The notes beneath the pieces are model-generated. The model searched no databases and had not been told where the DNA came from. It saw nothing but the letters and a program-made list of their open reading frames with translations. DNA of 64,000 bases from Brachypodius melanocephalos (Eukaryota > Chordata > Aves > Passeriformes > Pycnonotidae), in NCBI GenBank assembly GCA_013398615.1, contig VZSR01001755.1:1892981-1956980 (forward strand), given 5' to 3'. Numbering within the stretch: position 1 is the first letter of the stretch; every line of letters begins with the position of its first letter. Below, one piece after another: positions 47,176 to 59,526 of this stretch. The translations under genes were made by a program, and so were the position numbers.

Positions 47176-47603
47176 TGTAGATTAGGAGGGGGTATTAGGC
47201 ATTTTTGGGAGTCTCAAGTACTTCATCCCACGGGGAAAGAGAGAGGGAAATGCAGCTGGGAAATTGGGATACAAAGGAGGTTTGTTGGTGCAAAATTCAG
47301 AGTTTTTCTTACCCAAAGACTTTTGAAAAAAACCCAACTTTCTGTTCCTCAGTAGCACCTGTAGGACCAAGGGGTCAGCTCAGAGGCTGGCAAGGGCTGA
47401 GCTATTTCTATTTATCAAATATCTCATCTGAAGCCCCCTGCTGAGGGCTGAATATTTAGGATCCACCACCATCCTCTAAAGATCTTGAGAGGCCCCATGG
47501 GAATGCCCCGTGACCTCTCCCTTTATTCAAATAAAGTTACAGGACTCCTCTGTCTCCTTTTTGGACATAAACCTCTGGTGTTTGTGGATTCATTTTCCTG
47601 ACA
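47176..47603 (+). mobile_element. LTR (family A, forward copy)
   Basis: It starts TGTAGATTAGG after the purine tract, carries a late AATAAA (within TTCAAATAAAGTTACAGG), and ends near CCTGACA, giving TGT...ACA termini over about 428 bp. Its 47280-47460 segment is shared with two reverse copies at 50722-51115. Confidence 0.5.
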
Positions 47604-49383
47604 CTGAGATAAATCCCGTGTTTTCACATCAGACTGGCTTATCCCACTGATTTCCGAGTGGATTTGTGTTCCCTGACTCCCTGCCCTGCCCTGAAAACCC
47701 CTCCCTCAATTCCTGCAGACCTCCCTTGTCCCCACAAGTTCCTTGGGCTGGTCCAGCTGAGCAGACACTGGAGCCATCTGTGCATGGCAAAGGGAGAAAG
47801 GGAAAAAAAAAAAAACATTTCAATCCCCAGCTTTCATCCTTTGAGAGTGTGGATCCCTGCAGCGGCCACTGATCCCAATCCATCACCTCAAACCCCAGCA
47901 AACACGTGCAGGACCCTTTCTGCAACCTGGCTGAGGCTGCTGCTGCTCTAAATTTCCACCCATTCCAAGCCCAAACTCTCTTTTAATTCCATAAAACCTG
48001 CAGGTGCTGAGTGAGGGAGGAGGTCCCTGCAGAGAAGAGCAGCTCGTGGGACCTCCAGTGCTTACAGAGTGGTGTTCCCACGAAAATCAGCACAAAAAGT
48101 CCCTTTCTGGGGGCACAGAAAAGCCCTGGGGGTGTCACAGAGCCTCTGGCACACCTGAGAAGGTGTTCAGGGTGTTGGGAATGACAGGAGGGCTCCAGCC
48201 CTGCTCCGTGTGCACAGGGCCTGAATAATTCACAAAAAAATCAGCTGGCCAGCGTGGAAATAATTTGGAATTAACTGAGCCCTCAGGTATTGCATTAACT
48301 GGATCTCCAGGGGAGGATGTGGATTACTGCAGCTGAATGGAGCCCTTATTTATCAGCTGGAAAAGGTTAATGTCATTTCCTTTCCTTTCCTCCATGGTTT
48401 TCCTCACCACCTCCCTGTTCCTGGAGGTGCAGTCAGTGTAGGAACACGTGCTTGACTCTTTAAATCACCAGAGCTGTTACTCGGGGCAGAGAGGGGGGAA
48501 GAGAAATTAAGATTTCTGCTGGTTTCCTGGGGAGAATTACAGCGCTAGGAACCATAAAACACCGAGGAAAGGAAATGGGTTGTGGAGCACCTGGGCTTTG
48601 ATTTGACATCCAAGAGTCCCGGCTCGAGGAGGGAATTTGTGCATTCCCATCTACTGTGGTGCCTAATAGGAACCAGCACCAAACTAATCTAATATTCTTA
48701 TTTCCATACTTCGTAAAGCAAGAGTGCATTATGAACGGTCCTTTTTTTTCACTCCTTAATGAAGTTTGAGTACAGTTAAATTAGGTTCTACTAATAAAGA
48801 GTCTGTGCTCTTTTTCTAGTTTGCCTCTGGAGTCTCGAGAGCTGTTGACCTAAAGATAAATATCAGAGCAGTTCAGCTGTCTGTTATGTGCTCTGCTAAG
48901 GATGTCAACAAGTTAATTCTAATGTCAACTGAGGAGACAATTTCCATGTCAGGACTCAGCTTGGGCTGGGAGGAAACAAAAAGCTCTTTTTGTGGGAAAA
49001 AATCTCAATTCACCCAGGTTGATTTCCCTGTCTCCAGCATGGGATATCCTTGGATAAGCCATGTAGGGATATTCCCCTTCTCCAGTAACTGAGGTGCACC
49101 TAAACCCCACTGAATTCAGGTTTGAAGAGGAGGATAAATGTTTCTGACCATCTGGGAATGGCAGGATTCCAGGTGCTGGCTCCCTGTCTGCCCATGAGGA
49201 AGGAGGAGGGTGGCATTGGGGTTTGGTGCTGACCACAGCCCAAGGTCTGCAGGAGCTCACTGGGCATCTCCTGCTCCTTTCTGCTTGCCTTGCCAGAGAT
49301 CACAGATGCTTTGAGCTCCTCATCAGCCTCTTGTTCCCGAAACCATCGGCTTTTAATTCCATGCCTTCATTCCAGCTAGGCCC
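47604..49383. other. KCNJ16 upstream or intronic DNA
   Basis: No gene seen. The AT-leaning, repeat-free block 48720-48930 (containing CTCCTTAATGAAG, ACCTAAAGATAAATATC) is a further candidate conserved element. Confidence 0.45.
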
Positions 49384-49735
49384 TGTTGGAATTCTGGAAA
49401 CTTTGATTTTGAGATTTCGGAATATAGTAATATACATAAAGCAATATGGAGGATTTGAAGCATTGTCTAGGTCCTTCTTCTTCACCTTCTTCTTCCTCCT
49501 TTTTCATGGTTTCGGGTGATTTTTTTCTTATTGGGTGAAAGGGTCCACATTGGGTGGTCAATTATTGGGATAAAAGTATAAATAATGTAGGTGTGATCTC
49601 TTTCTTGGGTAATTGTCACTTAAAAGACCTTGGAAAGAGTTAGAGGCACCTCCATTTGGCCATTTCTACCTTGTTAGCTGGAACTCACAGCCCGTGAGGC
49701 TGCACTTTGGATAAGAATTAATAAACATCTGAGTC
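49384..49735 (+). mobile_element. LTR (family B, forward copy)
   Basis: It starts TGTTGGAATTC. It has a TATA-like AGTATAAATAATG near 49575 and ends with AAGAATTAATAAACATCTGAG, whose AATAAA lies just before a short U5. The terminal part matches the complement of the window's right end (63935-64000), which confirms a dispersed repeat. Confidence 0.6.
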
Positions 49736-50721
49736 CCAATGAGAAAACAGCATTACATGAATTAATCCCAGATCTAACACAAAGAAAATATAAGAATCCT
49801 CACAAGACCCCATAAAAAAGCACCCGAATGCAGCTGCTGCTCTCTCTGACTGCACAAGATGTGAAATTAGCTCCCAGTTTCCAGCTCCAGCAAGCTGGAC
49901 AAACCTCAGGCTCCTTTCCTCTCTCCCTACCCATGGAAAGAAATCCAGACTGAAGGGCCAGCGAGGGCCAGGACTCCTGGGTGATTCCAAGGCCGCCTTT
50001 CCAACCCCAGCTTCCCATCCCTGACCTGAGTCCGTGGCTTTACCTCACCTTGCAGAGGTGCCTTGAGGACAAAAAAAATCCATATTCCAGGGCACGGCAG
50101 CGGGGCTGGCTAATTCCAGCTCCGAAGGGAACGGGGACAGAGCTGCCCATTGACTCATGTGGGATTTACAATGAGCCCTCATCCATTTTAAACTGGCCCC
50201 GAGCAGCCAGCTGAGGATAGCAGGGCCTGACTATTAATTCCTCAGCGGGAAAACAATCAGCAGCCCGGTTAGGATGGAGTAAATTAATGGAGGTAGCCAA
50301 GGCAACCCCAGCGTGGCTCCTGAGTTGGCTTCATGGGCTTTTTGCAGGCTATGAAAAGAGCTAAGTGCATCTGCTCCCATTTTTAATTTTTTTTTCCCCC
50401 TGTTCATAAAAGAAAAGCTTTCCTGGACAACCAGGCAGCTAGGACAAAGCAAATAGCCTTTCCCAGAAAGCCAACCTTGACTTTGTTATAATTGCTGTGT
50501 AAATATAATCCCACTCATCAATTAAATGCTGCTCTCCAGGGCTGGAACATTATCCATGTTCATGGGGACGGAATCCCTGGCAGTCCACTCTGCTCCCTCC
50601 GTATTCATGGGCATTAGCCTTGGGAAAGAGAATGTGATTGCTTGAATAAATTCAGCACCACCCCCAGCACCCCTGGGTCAGCTGGCAAATGCCAGGCTGG
50701 CTGGAAGAGGGGCTAAGAAAT
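49736..50721. other. KCNJ16 upstream or intronic DNA
   Basis: No gene or transposon seen. Confidence 0.5.
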
Positions 50722-51115
50722 AGATTTCCATGGAAATCCTAAATATTCATCCCTCGGCAGGGGGATTCAGGTGGGATATTGGATGAACAGAAATAACCTA
50801 GCCCTTGTAACCTCAGTGCTGACCCCGTAATCCTACAGGTGTAGGATCCTGAGGAAAGTTGGGTTTTTTCAAAAGTGTGTAGGAAAAACTCTGAATTTTC
50901 ACCAACAAATAAGCTGCCATGGAAATCCTAAATATTCAGTTCTCATCAAGGGGGTTCAGATGAGATATTGGATAAACAGAAACAGCCCAGCCCTTGCCAA
51001 ACCTGGGGCAAACCCGTTGGTCCTACAGGTGCTACTGAGGAACAGAAAGCTGAGGGTTTTTTCAGAAGAGTTTGGGGAACAAAAATTCTGCATTTTCACA
51101 GGCATTCCTAATTCC
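50722..51115 (-). mobile_element. Two tandem fragments of LTR family A
   Basis: The block CCATGGAAATCCTAAATATTC recurs at 50728 and 50917, a 189-bp tandem period. Read on the minus strand, both units align with 47280-47460 (shared landmarks AAAAAACCC, CTACAGG/CCTGTAGGA, AATATTTAGGAT). No complete LTR ends are present. Confidence 0.65.
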
Positions 51116-51744
51116 AGGTGCTGTATTCCTTGCAGATCTCTCCCAGAACTGCCTGTGCACAGCCTCTCCGGGGGGGTTACATTATTTCTGAGCTGTCTGG
51201 GTGCAGCCAGCCCCACGGGCCGCAGGGCAATCTCTAATGGGCTGTGCCCACGGAGCTGTGGGTGCTCAGGTCACCCCTGCCCTGAGGGTGCCCTGTGCTC
51301 CGTGTCCCTGCCCAGCCAGCACCTGACCCCTCTGTTTATGGTCCTTGTTCTGTGTGGCTGAACATTCTCAGTAATTCCCAGCGCCTCCGTGGCTCTGCTG
51401 TTTCCCCAGCACATTTGCAGACTTTACAACCCCAAACACAACCCGTGAGTGGATTTCCCTCTGGGGCAGGATCCAGCAGCTGTTCAACAACAGCAGTTTA
51501 GCACCAGGGCTGTGTGTCCTGCCTCATTAGGCTGAGGCAGTTCAGGCTGGAGACGAATTCTTGGCCCCGTGCTGGTGAAGCAGCACAAGAGCCCAGCACG
51601 GGGGGAGCAAAGCGCTGCTGGTGTTTAAAATCTCAGTATTTTTCACCAGGGAGGAGAAACTGAGTCCTGTGGAGAACAGTGGAGGTTGTCCGTGGACATT
51701 GGGGTGCTGGAGTGACCCCAAAGAAGTACAGTTGAGGTTCCAGG
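51116..51744. other. KCNJ16 upstream or intronic DNA
   Basis: No gene seen. The last 100 bp may belong to the following CR1 element. Confidence 0.45.
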
Positions 51745-52125
51745 AGTGGCAGAGGGGGCTCAGCCTGCAGGAAAGGAGGCTTTTGGGGGACCTCCTTCCT
51801 CTCCACAACTCCCTGGCAGGAGCGTGGAGAGAGGTGGGGTCTGTCTCTTCTCCCAGGTAACAAGTGATAGGACAAGAGGACACAGCCTCAGGTTGTACCA
51901 GTGGAGGTTTATGTTGGACATCAGGAAGAATTTCTTCCCAGAAAAGGCTGCCCAGCCCTGGCAGAGCTGTCCAGGGCAGTGGTGGGGTCCCCATCCCTGA
52001 AGGGATTTAAAAGTGGTGTAGATGTGGCACTTGGGGACATGGGGCAGTGGATTTGGTCGTGTTGGGTTTAATGGTCAGACTCAGTGAGTTCAGAGGTCTT
52101 TTCCAACCTCAACACTTCCATAACT
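51745..52125 (+). mobile_element. CR1 LINE 3' end
   Basis: Contains GGACATCAGGAAGAATTTCTT, GGCTGCCCAGCCCTGGCAGAG, GGTGGGGTCCCCATCCCTG and the terminal TCTTTTCCAACCTCAACAC. A long forward copy, distinct in sub-family from the others here. Confidence 0.9.
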
Positions 52126-52284
52126 CCATCCTAAAACCAGCTTTGGGGCAGGAATGCTGTTTTGAACAAGTTTTCTTCCAGAAGGCCCAGCCCAGTGCTG
52201 TTGGAGCACTTGGACACTGCTTCCCTTTGTGGAAAATGACTGGAAAATAGGGAGCAGGAGGCAGGGGGTGGGGGTCAGGTGAGG

Positions 52285-52878
52285 GTCAGCTGTGGGTTGG
52301 ACATGGGATGCGTGCAGGTCTGACAGGATTGGGAGAGAGGTGAGCATGGGTCAGGCATGTGTCAGGCATGGGTTAGGCATGGGTTGGACATGGGATGGAC
52401 ACGGGATGGAACAGGATGGACACAGGATGGGCACGGGATGGACATGGGATGCACATGGGACGGACAAGGGATGGACACGGGATGGACACGGGATGGGACA
52501 TGGAGGGGACATGGATAGGACACAGGATGACACACAGACAGGACAGGGATGGGACATGGATGGGACACGGGATGGACATGGGACTGGCATGGGATGGGCA
52601 CAGGATGGGACAGAGGTGGGACAGGGATGGGACACAAATGGGTCATGGGATGGGGCACAAACAGGACATGGATGGGACATACATGGGACACGGATGTGAC
52701 AGGGATGGGACAGGGACGGGACAGGGATGGGACAGGGATGGGATGGATGGGACAGGGATGGGATGGATGGGACAGGGACGGGCTCGGCACGGTCCCAGTG
52801 ATGTTGGACACGGATAGGACACAGATGGGACATGGCTGGGACAGGACGGGACAGGGATGGGATGGATGGGACAGGGAC
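52285..52878. repeat. GGGATGGACA-type minisatellite
   Basis: About 590 bp of imperfect 10-12-nt units (GGGATGGACAC, GGATGGGACAT, GGGACAGGGAT). Pro/His/Ser-rich and Met/Gly/Asp-rich open frames across it on both strands are artefacts. Confidence 0.93.
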
Positions 52879-52879
52879 G

Positions 52880-53015
52880 GGCTCGGCGCGGTCCGGCGCT
52901 ATCCCTTCAGCACCACGGCGGCTCCGGAGCCTCGAGCGGGAGCGGCTCCGGCGGCGCTGGAAGGGAAACCCCCGACATCCTCCGGCCCCAGCGGGATGGG
53001 CTCAACGCTCCGCCG
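52880..53015. promoter_or_regulatory. Small CpG-rich block
   Basis: A 135-bp CpG-dense stretch (GGCGCGGTCCGGCGC, GGCTCCGGCGGCGC) at the end of the minisatellite, in otherwise AT-leaning DNA. It could be a promoter remnant, perhaps of a KCNJ16 5' exon. I found no convincing minus-strand donor in it. Confidence 0.25.
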
Positions 53016-53529
53016 TGCAGAGCCAAATTAAAAAAATAAAATAAAATACAATGCCCTTCTGGAGGTTTAGGTTTCATACGGGTTTGTGCTGGAAAACAAA
53101 TTAACCTAAGAGGATTTGGGGAATTCAAGCCGGGAACAAAAGACAAGGTGGAAGTGTCTGAGTTTTGAAAATGTGCCCAAGGCCCCGGCTGGCAAATCCT
53201 TTCTCTGAATGCTCTTGCTAAGCCCTCTCATGAGCACTGAAAGAACATAGAGAAAAGGTGATTTTTTTTTTTCTGCAGAAAAGATTACCTGGAAATTATT
53301 TTCAGTAGAATATTGGTTGTGGGTTTTGCTCTTCTCAAAAAAAAAAAAAAAAAAAAAAGGAAAAGTTTCTATTCATGGAAATATATCAAAAGAAAACTTA
53401 CCAGCCACCAAATCTGTAGATCTGATCTGGTAATTTAATAAAACCATTACTGGGTTTAACGCAGGTTGGAATTAATTTGTCCAAGACATATCTCTTGAAC
53501 ATTAATAATTAATTTTGGGCTGACACTGT

Positions 53530-53583
53530 TTCATAAAATCATGGAGTGGTTTGGGCCAGAAGGGACCTTAAAGTTCATCCCAT
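53530..53583 (-). mobile_element. Short CR1 3' terminal fragment
   Basis: AAAATCATGGAGTGGTTTGG, then AGAAGGGACCTTAAAGTTCATC, is the complement of the CR1 terminus. Only about 54 bp remain. Confidence 0.85.
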
Positions 53584-55159
53584 GGAGAGAGGGAATTTCT
53601 AAACACTGATGGAAAAGTTTGCTTAAAGGAGTGGATTTCTCTTCCTCCAACAGTTTGTCATTTACTTTTGGCAGCTTTTAAGTCTTTGTGCTGAACAAAG
53701 CGAAGAATTGTGCAGAGTAGATTAAGAATTAAAAAAAAAAATTCTTCATCAAGAAGGGCTGAGAAACAGGAGCAGGAAAATATTTTTGCCAGACAAAGCA
53801 CCCTCACATCATGCGCACAAAACCACAACATGTCATGTGCTCCAATCCCATCTTTGTGCACTTTAAAAATCCTAATTTTTAAGATCTCTAAATGATATTT
53901 CAGTAATGATATTTGCAGTGGCTTTCAAAAGGGTATGAGACAATCTTATCTGCATCAACAATTTGTATTTTATTTATTTTGCATTACAAAACACCAGAAT
54001 AATTTCACACTTTGTTGGCTTAGCGATGGGATCTGATTTGGGTTATCAAAGGAAGTGCTGTAAAAGGCTCAGGTGCCCTTCCTGATTAACCCAACAAACA
54101 CCCAGGTGTGTTCTCAGCCACAGCCTGTCCTTGGTTCCACAGCTAGAAAAGCAAACAGACACGGCTCAGACTGCACAATCCCTCCCGAAATAATTCTGAT
54201 TTTCCTGCTTTCCACCACCCCGAGGTTGTTTTGGGTGCCTCACCCTTGGATGGAGTGGGGAGTGTTCCTTGCTCTGGGATTTCTGCAGGGTTTTTTTTTT
54301 TTGGCAGCTCCTGAGTAGCTCTGGCAGCACTGCCAGCAGAGGGGGAGAGGCAGAGACACGGAGCTGAGATTGCATCCAGCATCCACCCAGCTCGGTGGGA
54401 ATATCCTCAAAAAATTAAAAAAAAAATTAAAAAAAAAAAAAAAAGAAAGAAAAAGGAAAAACTTCCCAGTAGAGTGGTATTTTCCAGCTCCTGTCCACAA
54501 CCCCACCTCTCCTTGCTCTTTGTTGTAAAGCATTTATCACTTTTTGAACAATAACAAAAAAAACCCCCCAAAATCTGATGAAAATCATGATGAAGATGGG
54601 AAAAAAAACCCCTCCTGGATCAGAACAAAAAGGCCCTGAGCAGCTCAGAGCTGCCACATGCCAGCCCTCATGCCCATATTAAATCTGCATTTGATCATGA
54701 GCTCTAAGTCCTTAAGCACATTGTAGAAACGGGGAAAATCCTCTTTGGGAATTTACCGACTTTAAAAAAAAGGGGAAAGCACCATAATTCCATTTATTTT
54801 AACATCATTAGATGTTGAAAAAGAAGAAACCCTGATCATATCGTGGGATGTATTTCTGTTATTATCTGTGGGCTTTAGGACTTGATTGCTGGCACACAGA
54901 GGAGTCTTGTACTGGGGAGGTTTGTGGGAAATAAGAAGCTGAAGTGAGGAATAAAAATGGGTTCCTACTTTGCACTATTTCCCTAAGAAAGTCAAAGCTA
55001 TTTATTGTCAGGATAATGGCACTGAACTTGGATGGGGCAGTGGTGCTGGAAAATGAGGTTTTTCTGCTCTCTGTCCCTGTGCCCATGAAGGAAAATAAGG
55101 TGAAATCCAATGTATTCCATCACAAAGTATCAGCAGCATGGTTTGGGGACTGGCTTCCC
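53584..55159. other. KCNJ16 upstream or intronic DNA
   Basis: No gene seen. Poly-T and poly-A runs lie at 54290 and 54414-54443. Confidence 0.5.
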
Positions 55160-55485
55160 AAAAAAACTACCCAAAAAATCCCAAAAAACCCAACTAAACC
55201 CCAACCAACCAATGAACCAAAAACCCTCCACAGCTCCAGGTCCTGTTGGGCTGGGAATTTCACTGCTGGCTCCCACATTTGACCCATAACTCCCAAAAAA
55301 TCCAACTAAACCCCAACCAACCAATGGACCAAAACTCGTCTGTAGCTCCAGGTCCTGTTGGGCTGGGAATTTATCTGCTGGCTCTCACATTTGATCCATA
55401 ATTCCCAAAAAACCCAACTGAACCAAAACCATGGCTTTAGGTCCTGGGAATTTCACTGCTGGCTCTCACACCAGCAGAGCCAGAA
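55160..55485. repeat. 112-bp tandem repeat, about three copies
   Basis: GGTCCTGTTGGGCTGGGAATTT occurs at 55239 and 55351 (112-bp period) and, shortened, near 55440. Each is preceded by an A/C-rich CCCAAAAAAnCCAACTAAACC segment and followed by GCTGGCTC(C/T)CACATTTGA or a related form. Confidence 0.85.
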
Positions 55486-57065
55486 GCTAACTCAGGCATG
55501 AGGAGTTTGTCTGCTTTTAATATGAATAGAATTAAATTCTATTAATTAATTCTATTAATTAAAACAGAATTAAGCCACTTTTCATTTCCCTCCTTTTCCT
55601 CCAGAAGATCCCTGTAGGAAGCTCCTTTTCCACTTTTTTTTTTTTCCTTAACCACTCCAGCTCTGAGGCTGGGATGAGGGAGCTGGACTGGCCTGAGGGG
55701 TTATCCAGGAGAAGGTCATGAAGTTGTCCCTGTTGTCCCTTCCTGAGGTGTGTTTGCTGTCCCCAGCAGGCAGAGTGTCCTCTCCTGAGGATCCCAGTTT
55801 TCCCTGCTCCATTGGCTCCCTGGCTCCCTGACAGGATCTGCATCTTCAAAGCTCTCCTTGCCCTTTCAATGCCATCGTCTGTATTTGCATTTCGTGGCAC
55901 CCAGAACAAGCCAGGCAAACTCCTTCAAAGTCCAATTTATGCTTTGTAGAATTGCCAGGCTGTGGGGGGAAAAAAAACACGCTCAGGAAACGGAGAAATC
56001 TCTGGGCTCTTAACAAACATTAAACTCCTGATAAAAAACGATGACAAATTCATCCTCTGCTGACCCAGGTCACCTTTGAACAGACACAGGGTTCTTTTTC
56101 ACTTTGCCAATTCCCCCATTCTTTTAGAGGCCAGGTTTGTGTTTTGTTCTGTTTTCTTTGCCTGTTTATCTCTCAATCTTTGGGTAAATTGCAGCATCTG
56201 AATCTGGCCATTGTGGAAAGGGGTTCAAAGCTTCTCATTTAATTCATAGCCAAGGTTTCCATTCCCTCAAATCAGGCAACTCTTCATTATTTTTTTTTTT
56301 CTGTGTAATGATTTAGATTTTTGGGGTCACTTGGACCTGTGCTGACAGCATTCCATTAAATATTAATTTATCCCACCAATACTCCCATTCATTCCAGGAT
56401 TCTTCAGTGGGGGAGGAATGACTGGACCCCTCCAGATGTGGTGGAAGGTTTGCAAATATCCATTGGCCACGTTGCCAATGGAGCCATGATCCCTTAAATC
56501 AGCAGCTGGGGCTGAACACGGAATATCAGAGGACAGAGAGCAGAATTCACCCAGGTCACCCTAAAGGATCAGCTGGGGCTGAGATGTTGGGATTTACTAC
56601 AGAATTTACTCACAGAGCAAAAAGGAACTCAGAGCAGCTGGAGACAGGGAAGATTTGGTTCTTTTATTGATTTTTCAAACCAATTTCTATTAAAATGTTT
56701 CTGTTTTCAAAAATGCACAATATTTGTCTAATACACGACACAATGACCATTTGCTTTCTGGATGTCTGCAAGTACCTGCTTAAGCTTTCACTCTCAATCA
56801 CCATCCAATTTCCTTCCTCGCTGCACCTCAGCTAAAGTTCCATTCTACTCTTTTCCATGCCAGTTTATGTCACAAGAAATTAAAAATATATATATATTTG
56901 AGCGAGTGAATCCCTCCCTCTGCAGACCAGTTTTGAGCCACCACATAGCACACACAAGAAATATTATTTAAAACCAAATATCCGTGGTTTAAAAACAAAT
57001 ACCCAAGATTTTAAAAGCCAAGTATTCTCACCACATGGACACAGCAACCAGAACAAACATGAGAT
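55486..57065. other. KCNJ16 upstream or intronic DNA
   Basis: No gene or transposon seen. Confidence 0.5.
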
Positions 57066-57216
57066 GAGTGTCCCTGTCCTTGGAATTTGCCTCAGCAAGA
57101 AGTTTTCTTGTAGAATTCACTTTACCCAAGAGCAGAGAGAAAAAAAAAATCAAAGGTGCAGGATGAATGTAAATGGTACAGCTGGACTGGGTGAACTCAG
57201 TGAAAGGACTGATATG
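57066..57216. repeat. Direct repeat pair, left copy
   Basis: GCCTCAGCAAGAAGTTTTCTT at 57090 recurs at 58192. About 125 bp downstream (AGGTGCAGGATGAATG, GTACAGCTGGACTGGGTGA) are shared at high identity. The element is not recognised. Confidence 0.8.
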
Positions 57217-58171
57217 CAGTCCTGCTTCTCCAAAGGGAGAAAAAGACAAAAACCCTCACAGACTTGAGCATGAGACATGAAAATATAAAAATTATTAGGA
57301 GAGAAAAAAAAAAACCCTCAACCAGTTACAGAGACAAGGCTGTTGGTATGGGGAAAAAAACAAGGGAGAAGAGTGTACCAGGGAATAAATAAATAAATTC
57401 TCAGTGCAGACTCTTTAACTATGGATACAGACACTTCAGTTTGGGTCAAATTAGGAAGAAATCAGCTGGGTTTACGCAGTGATTTAATTTAAAAATACTC
57501 AATCAAGCCAAGCTGGCTGCTGCCAGGTTGCTCTGGCCCGGCAGAAGAGCAGAACCCAGGAATGTGCAGGAATGGAAAGGACACAAAAGCAGCTTTACCT
57601 TTGCTCAGGCTGCCACCAGGAAGTTCTTTGGAGGCTCCTCGGTGTCTCGCTGCCAGCGCCTCTGCAGCTGTGCAGAAAAACAGGGGCTGGGTTAATAATA
57701 AAGAAAGGCACGAGCTGAGAGCTCCAGGGACTCGGGTTAAACATTAATTGTGCTCCTTGGGGAGAGCTCTGAGGGTCTGCCTGGCTGCTCCTTGAGGAGG
57801 GGAACGCCAAACCTGCTCCTCAGCAGCTTCTTCCCATCTGGGACAGCCAGGGCAGGGACCTGGGGCCACCCTGCACATCCAGGTGAGCCTTTCAAAGGCA
57901 AGAAGCAGGAAATTCTCCCAGGCAATAAAAGCCCTTCATCGTTCAAATGGTTCTGCAAATATTTACCCACGAGACTGGGTTTGGAGGTAGCCACTGAAAG
58001 ACAGCTTCAGAATAAACATGTTCAGATTTATAGTAGAGTCTATTTCATTTATATTTTTTTTTTCCTGTGAGTAGTCTTTTGTTTCTAGATTAGCACGTGG
58101 TTAAGGTAGGGACTTCCAGCCTACACAAGAAGTGCAATCTCATTTTCTGTGGAAGTCACAGGCCGTGTCCT
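57217..58171. other. DNA between the two direct repeats
   Basis: About 950 bp with no gene seen and A-rich runs at 57305-57314. Confidence 0.45.
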
Positions 58172-58316
58172 TTCCTGTGCTGATGGAATCTGCCTCAGCA
58201 AGAAGTTTTCTTCTGGAATTCTCTTCACCCAAGAGCAGTGAGGGAAAAAAAAAATGAAGGTGCAGGATGAATGCAAATGGTACAGCTGGACTGGGTGAGC
58301 TCAGGGAAAGGACTGA
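58172..58316. repeat. Direct repeat pair, right copy
   Basis: Same orientation as the left copy, offset 1102 bp. Similarity fades on both sides (upstream of GTGTCC, downstream of AAAGGACTGAT). Confidence 0.8.
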
Positions 58317-59526
58317 TGGAAATACACAACTTCCCAGAGCCCTTCCTCTCCACAGGGAGGAATAGATCCCTGGAAAAAGGTGAGGGTGGAGCACAACCTT
58401 CATCCCTACACAGGAGCTCTACAGCATCAGGATTGTTCCAGCTCCTGCTTTTCCCTTTTCATGTCATGTCCAGGCTGTTCACTGAAGATGAATTTATTGA
58501 AGATGAATTTAAACCATTTGGATTTCTGGGTACGGTTCGTGCAATCCCTGCACAGGGACCACGTCTGAAGCTTGGCTATGAAATGAGAAGAGAACCCCAA
58601 ATCTAAAGGAGTGGACAGGAATGAGTTGGCCCAAGGTGAAATCCAAGGTGGGTTTGTATTTAGATTAAAAAAGGCAGCTTTGACTCTTTTAACGCCAGCT
58701 CAGCTCTCCAGTGCTGCCCTGACCCAGGAGAGAGGAGCACAACTCTCCAGGGCTGCCCAGCTCGGGGCAAAATGCCTTTTTCTGTCTGGGTTCTGGGAGG
58801 TGACACCAGTCCCTGCCTGGGCATTTTCACAGCCCCAGCTACCCTGGAAATCCAGCCCCGCTCTGGTAGTTCTGTAATACAAATTAATAACAATAACTAG
58901 ACTTGACTGCTTGACAAAAAGCAAATAGTTCGGAAAAAGCTGTCTTAAATCTTTCTATCCCACTTCCCCAGACCAAAAAAAAAAAAAAAAAAAATTCCCC
59001 GAATGTTATTTCTTTTGGCAGCTGAAACCTAATCCTACCTTGGTTAACATAACAGAGAGAACAGGAAGCGCTGTGAAGGAATTTTTCATTCCCTGGGACG
59101 TCTTTGATCCCTCTCCCCTCCCTTTTCCTATCAGGTAATTTTCAAATCTCGATGTTTCCAGTTAGTCTACGGATCTTCTTGTTTTGTCTACTCCGGGCAA
59201 ACCTTATTTAACTTCCATTTCAGGGATGAAAAGCTGCCCTGCACTGAGGCTTTGCTGTTGTGTAAGCCGGAACCTGAGAGCTCCAGAATCCAGGAGGGAA
59301 TCTGACTAAAATTCACAAATTTTTTTGGTGGAAAACCAATCATGGCTTTTCTTTAGCACAGGCAAGGGCCATTCGAACATGACAGAAACCCTAAACAAAC
59401 CCTTCAGGCATTTTCTCCTGCAGCCACCACTTTTTGTCACTCATTTCGACTTCCTGACACATGGAGGGAATTTTTTTTCACCGTTCTCCATCTCAATTTG
59501 TGCCCACCCAAAGTTTGCAAAGATCC
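58317..59526. other. KCNJ16 upstream or intronic DNA
   Basis: No gene is supported. A frame ending at 58606 has a coding-like tail (FKPFGFLGTVRAIPAQGPRL) that begins next to a 15-bp repeat encoding DEFIEDEF. It is unrecognised. Confidence 0.4.

Noticed and set aside
52351..52833. Pro/His/Ser-rich and Met/Gly/Asp-rich ORFs on both strands
   Set aside because: Translation of the GGGATGGACA minisatellite.
52880..53015. KCNJ16 first exon called with confidence
   Set aside because: No GT donor of reasonable strength on the minus strand and no TATA or CCAAT arrangement, so it is listed only as a CpG-rich block.
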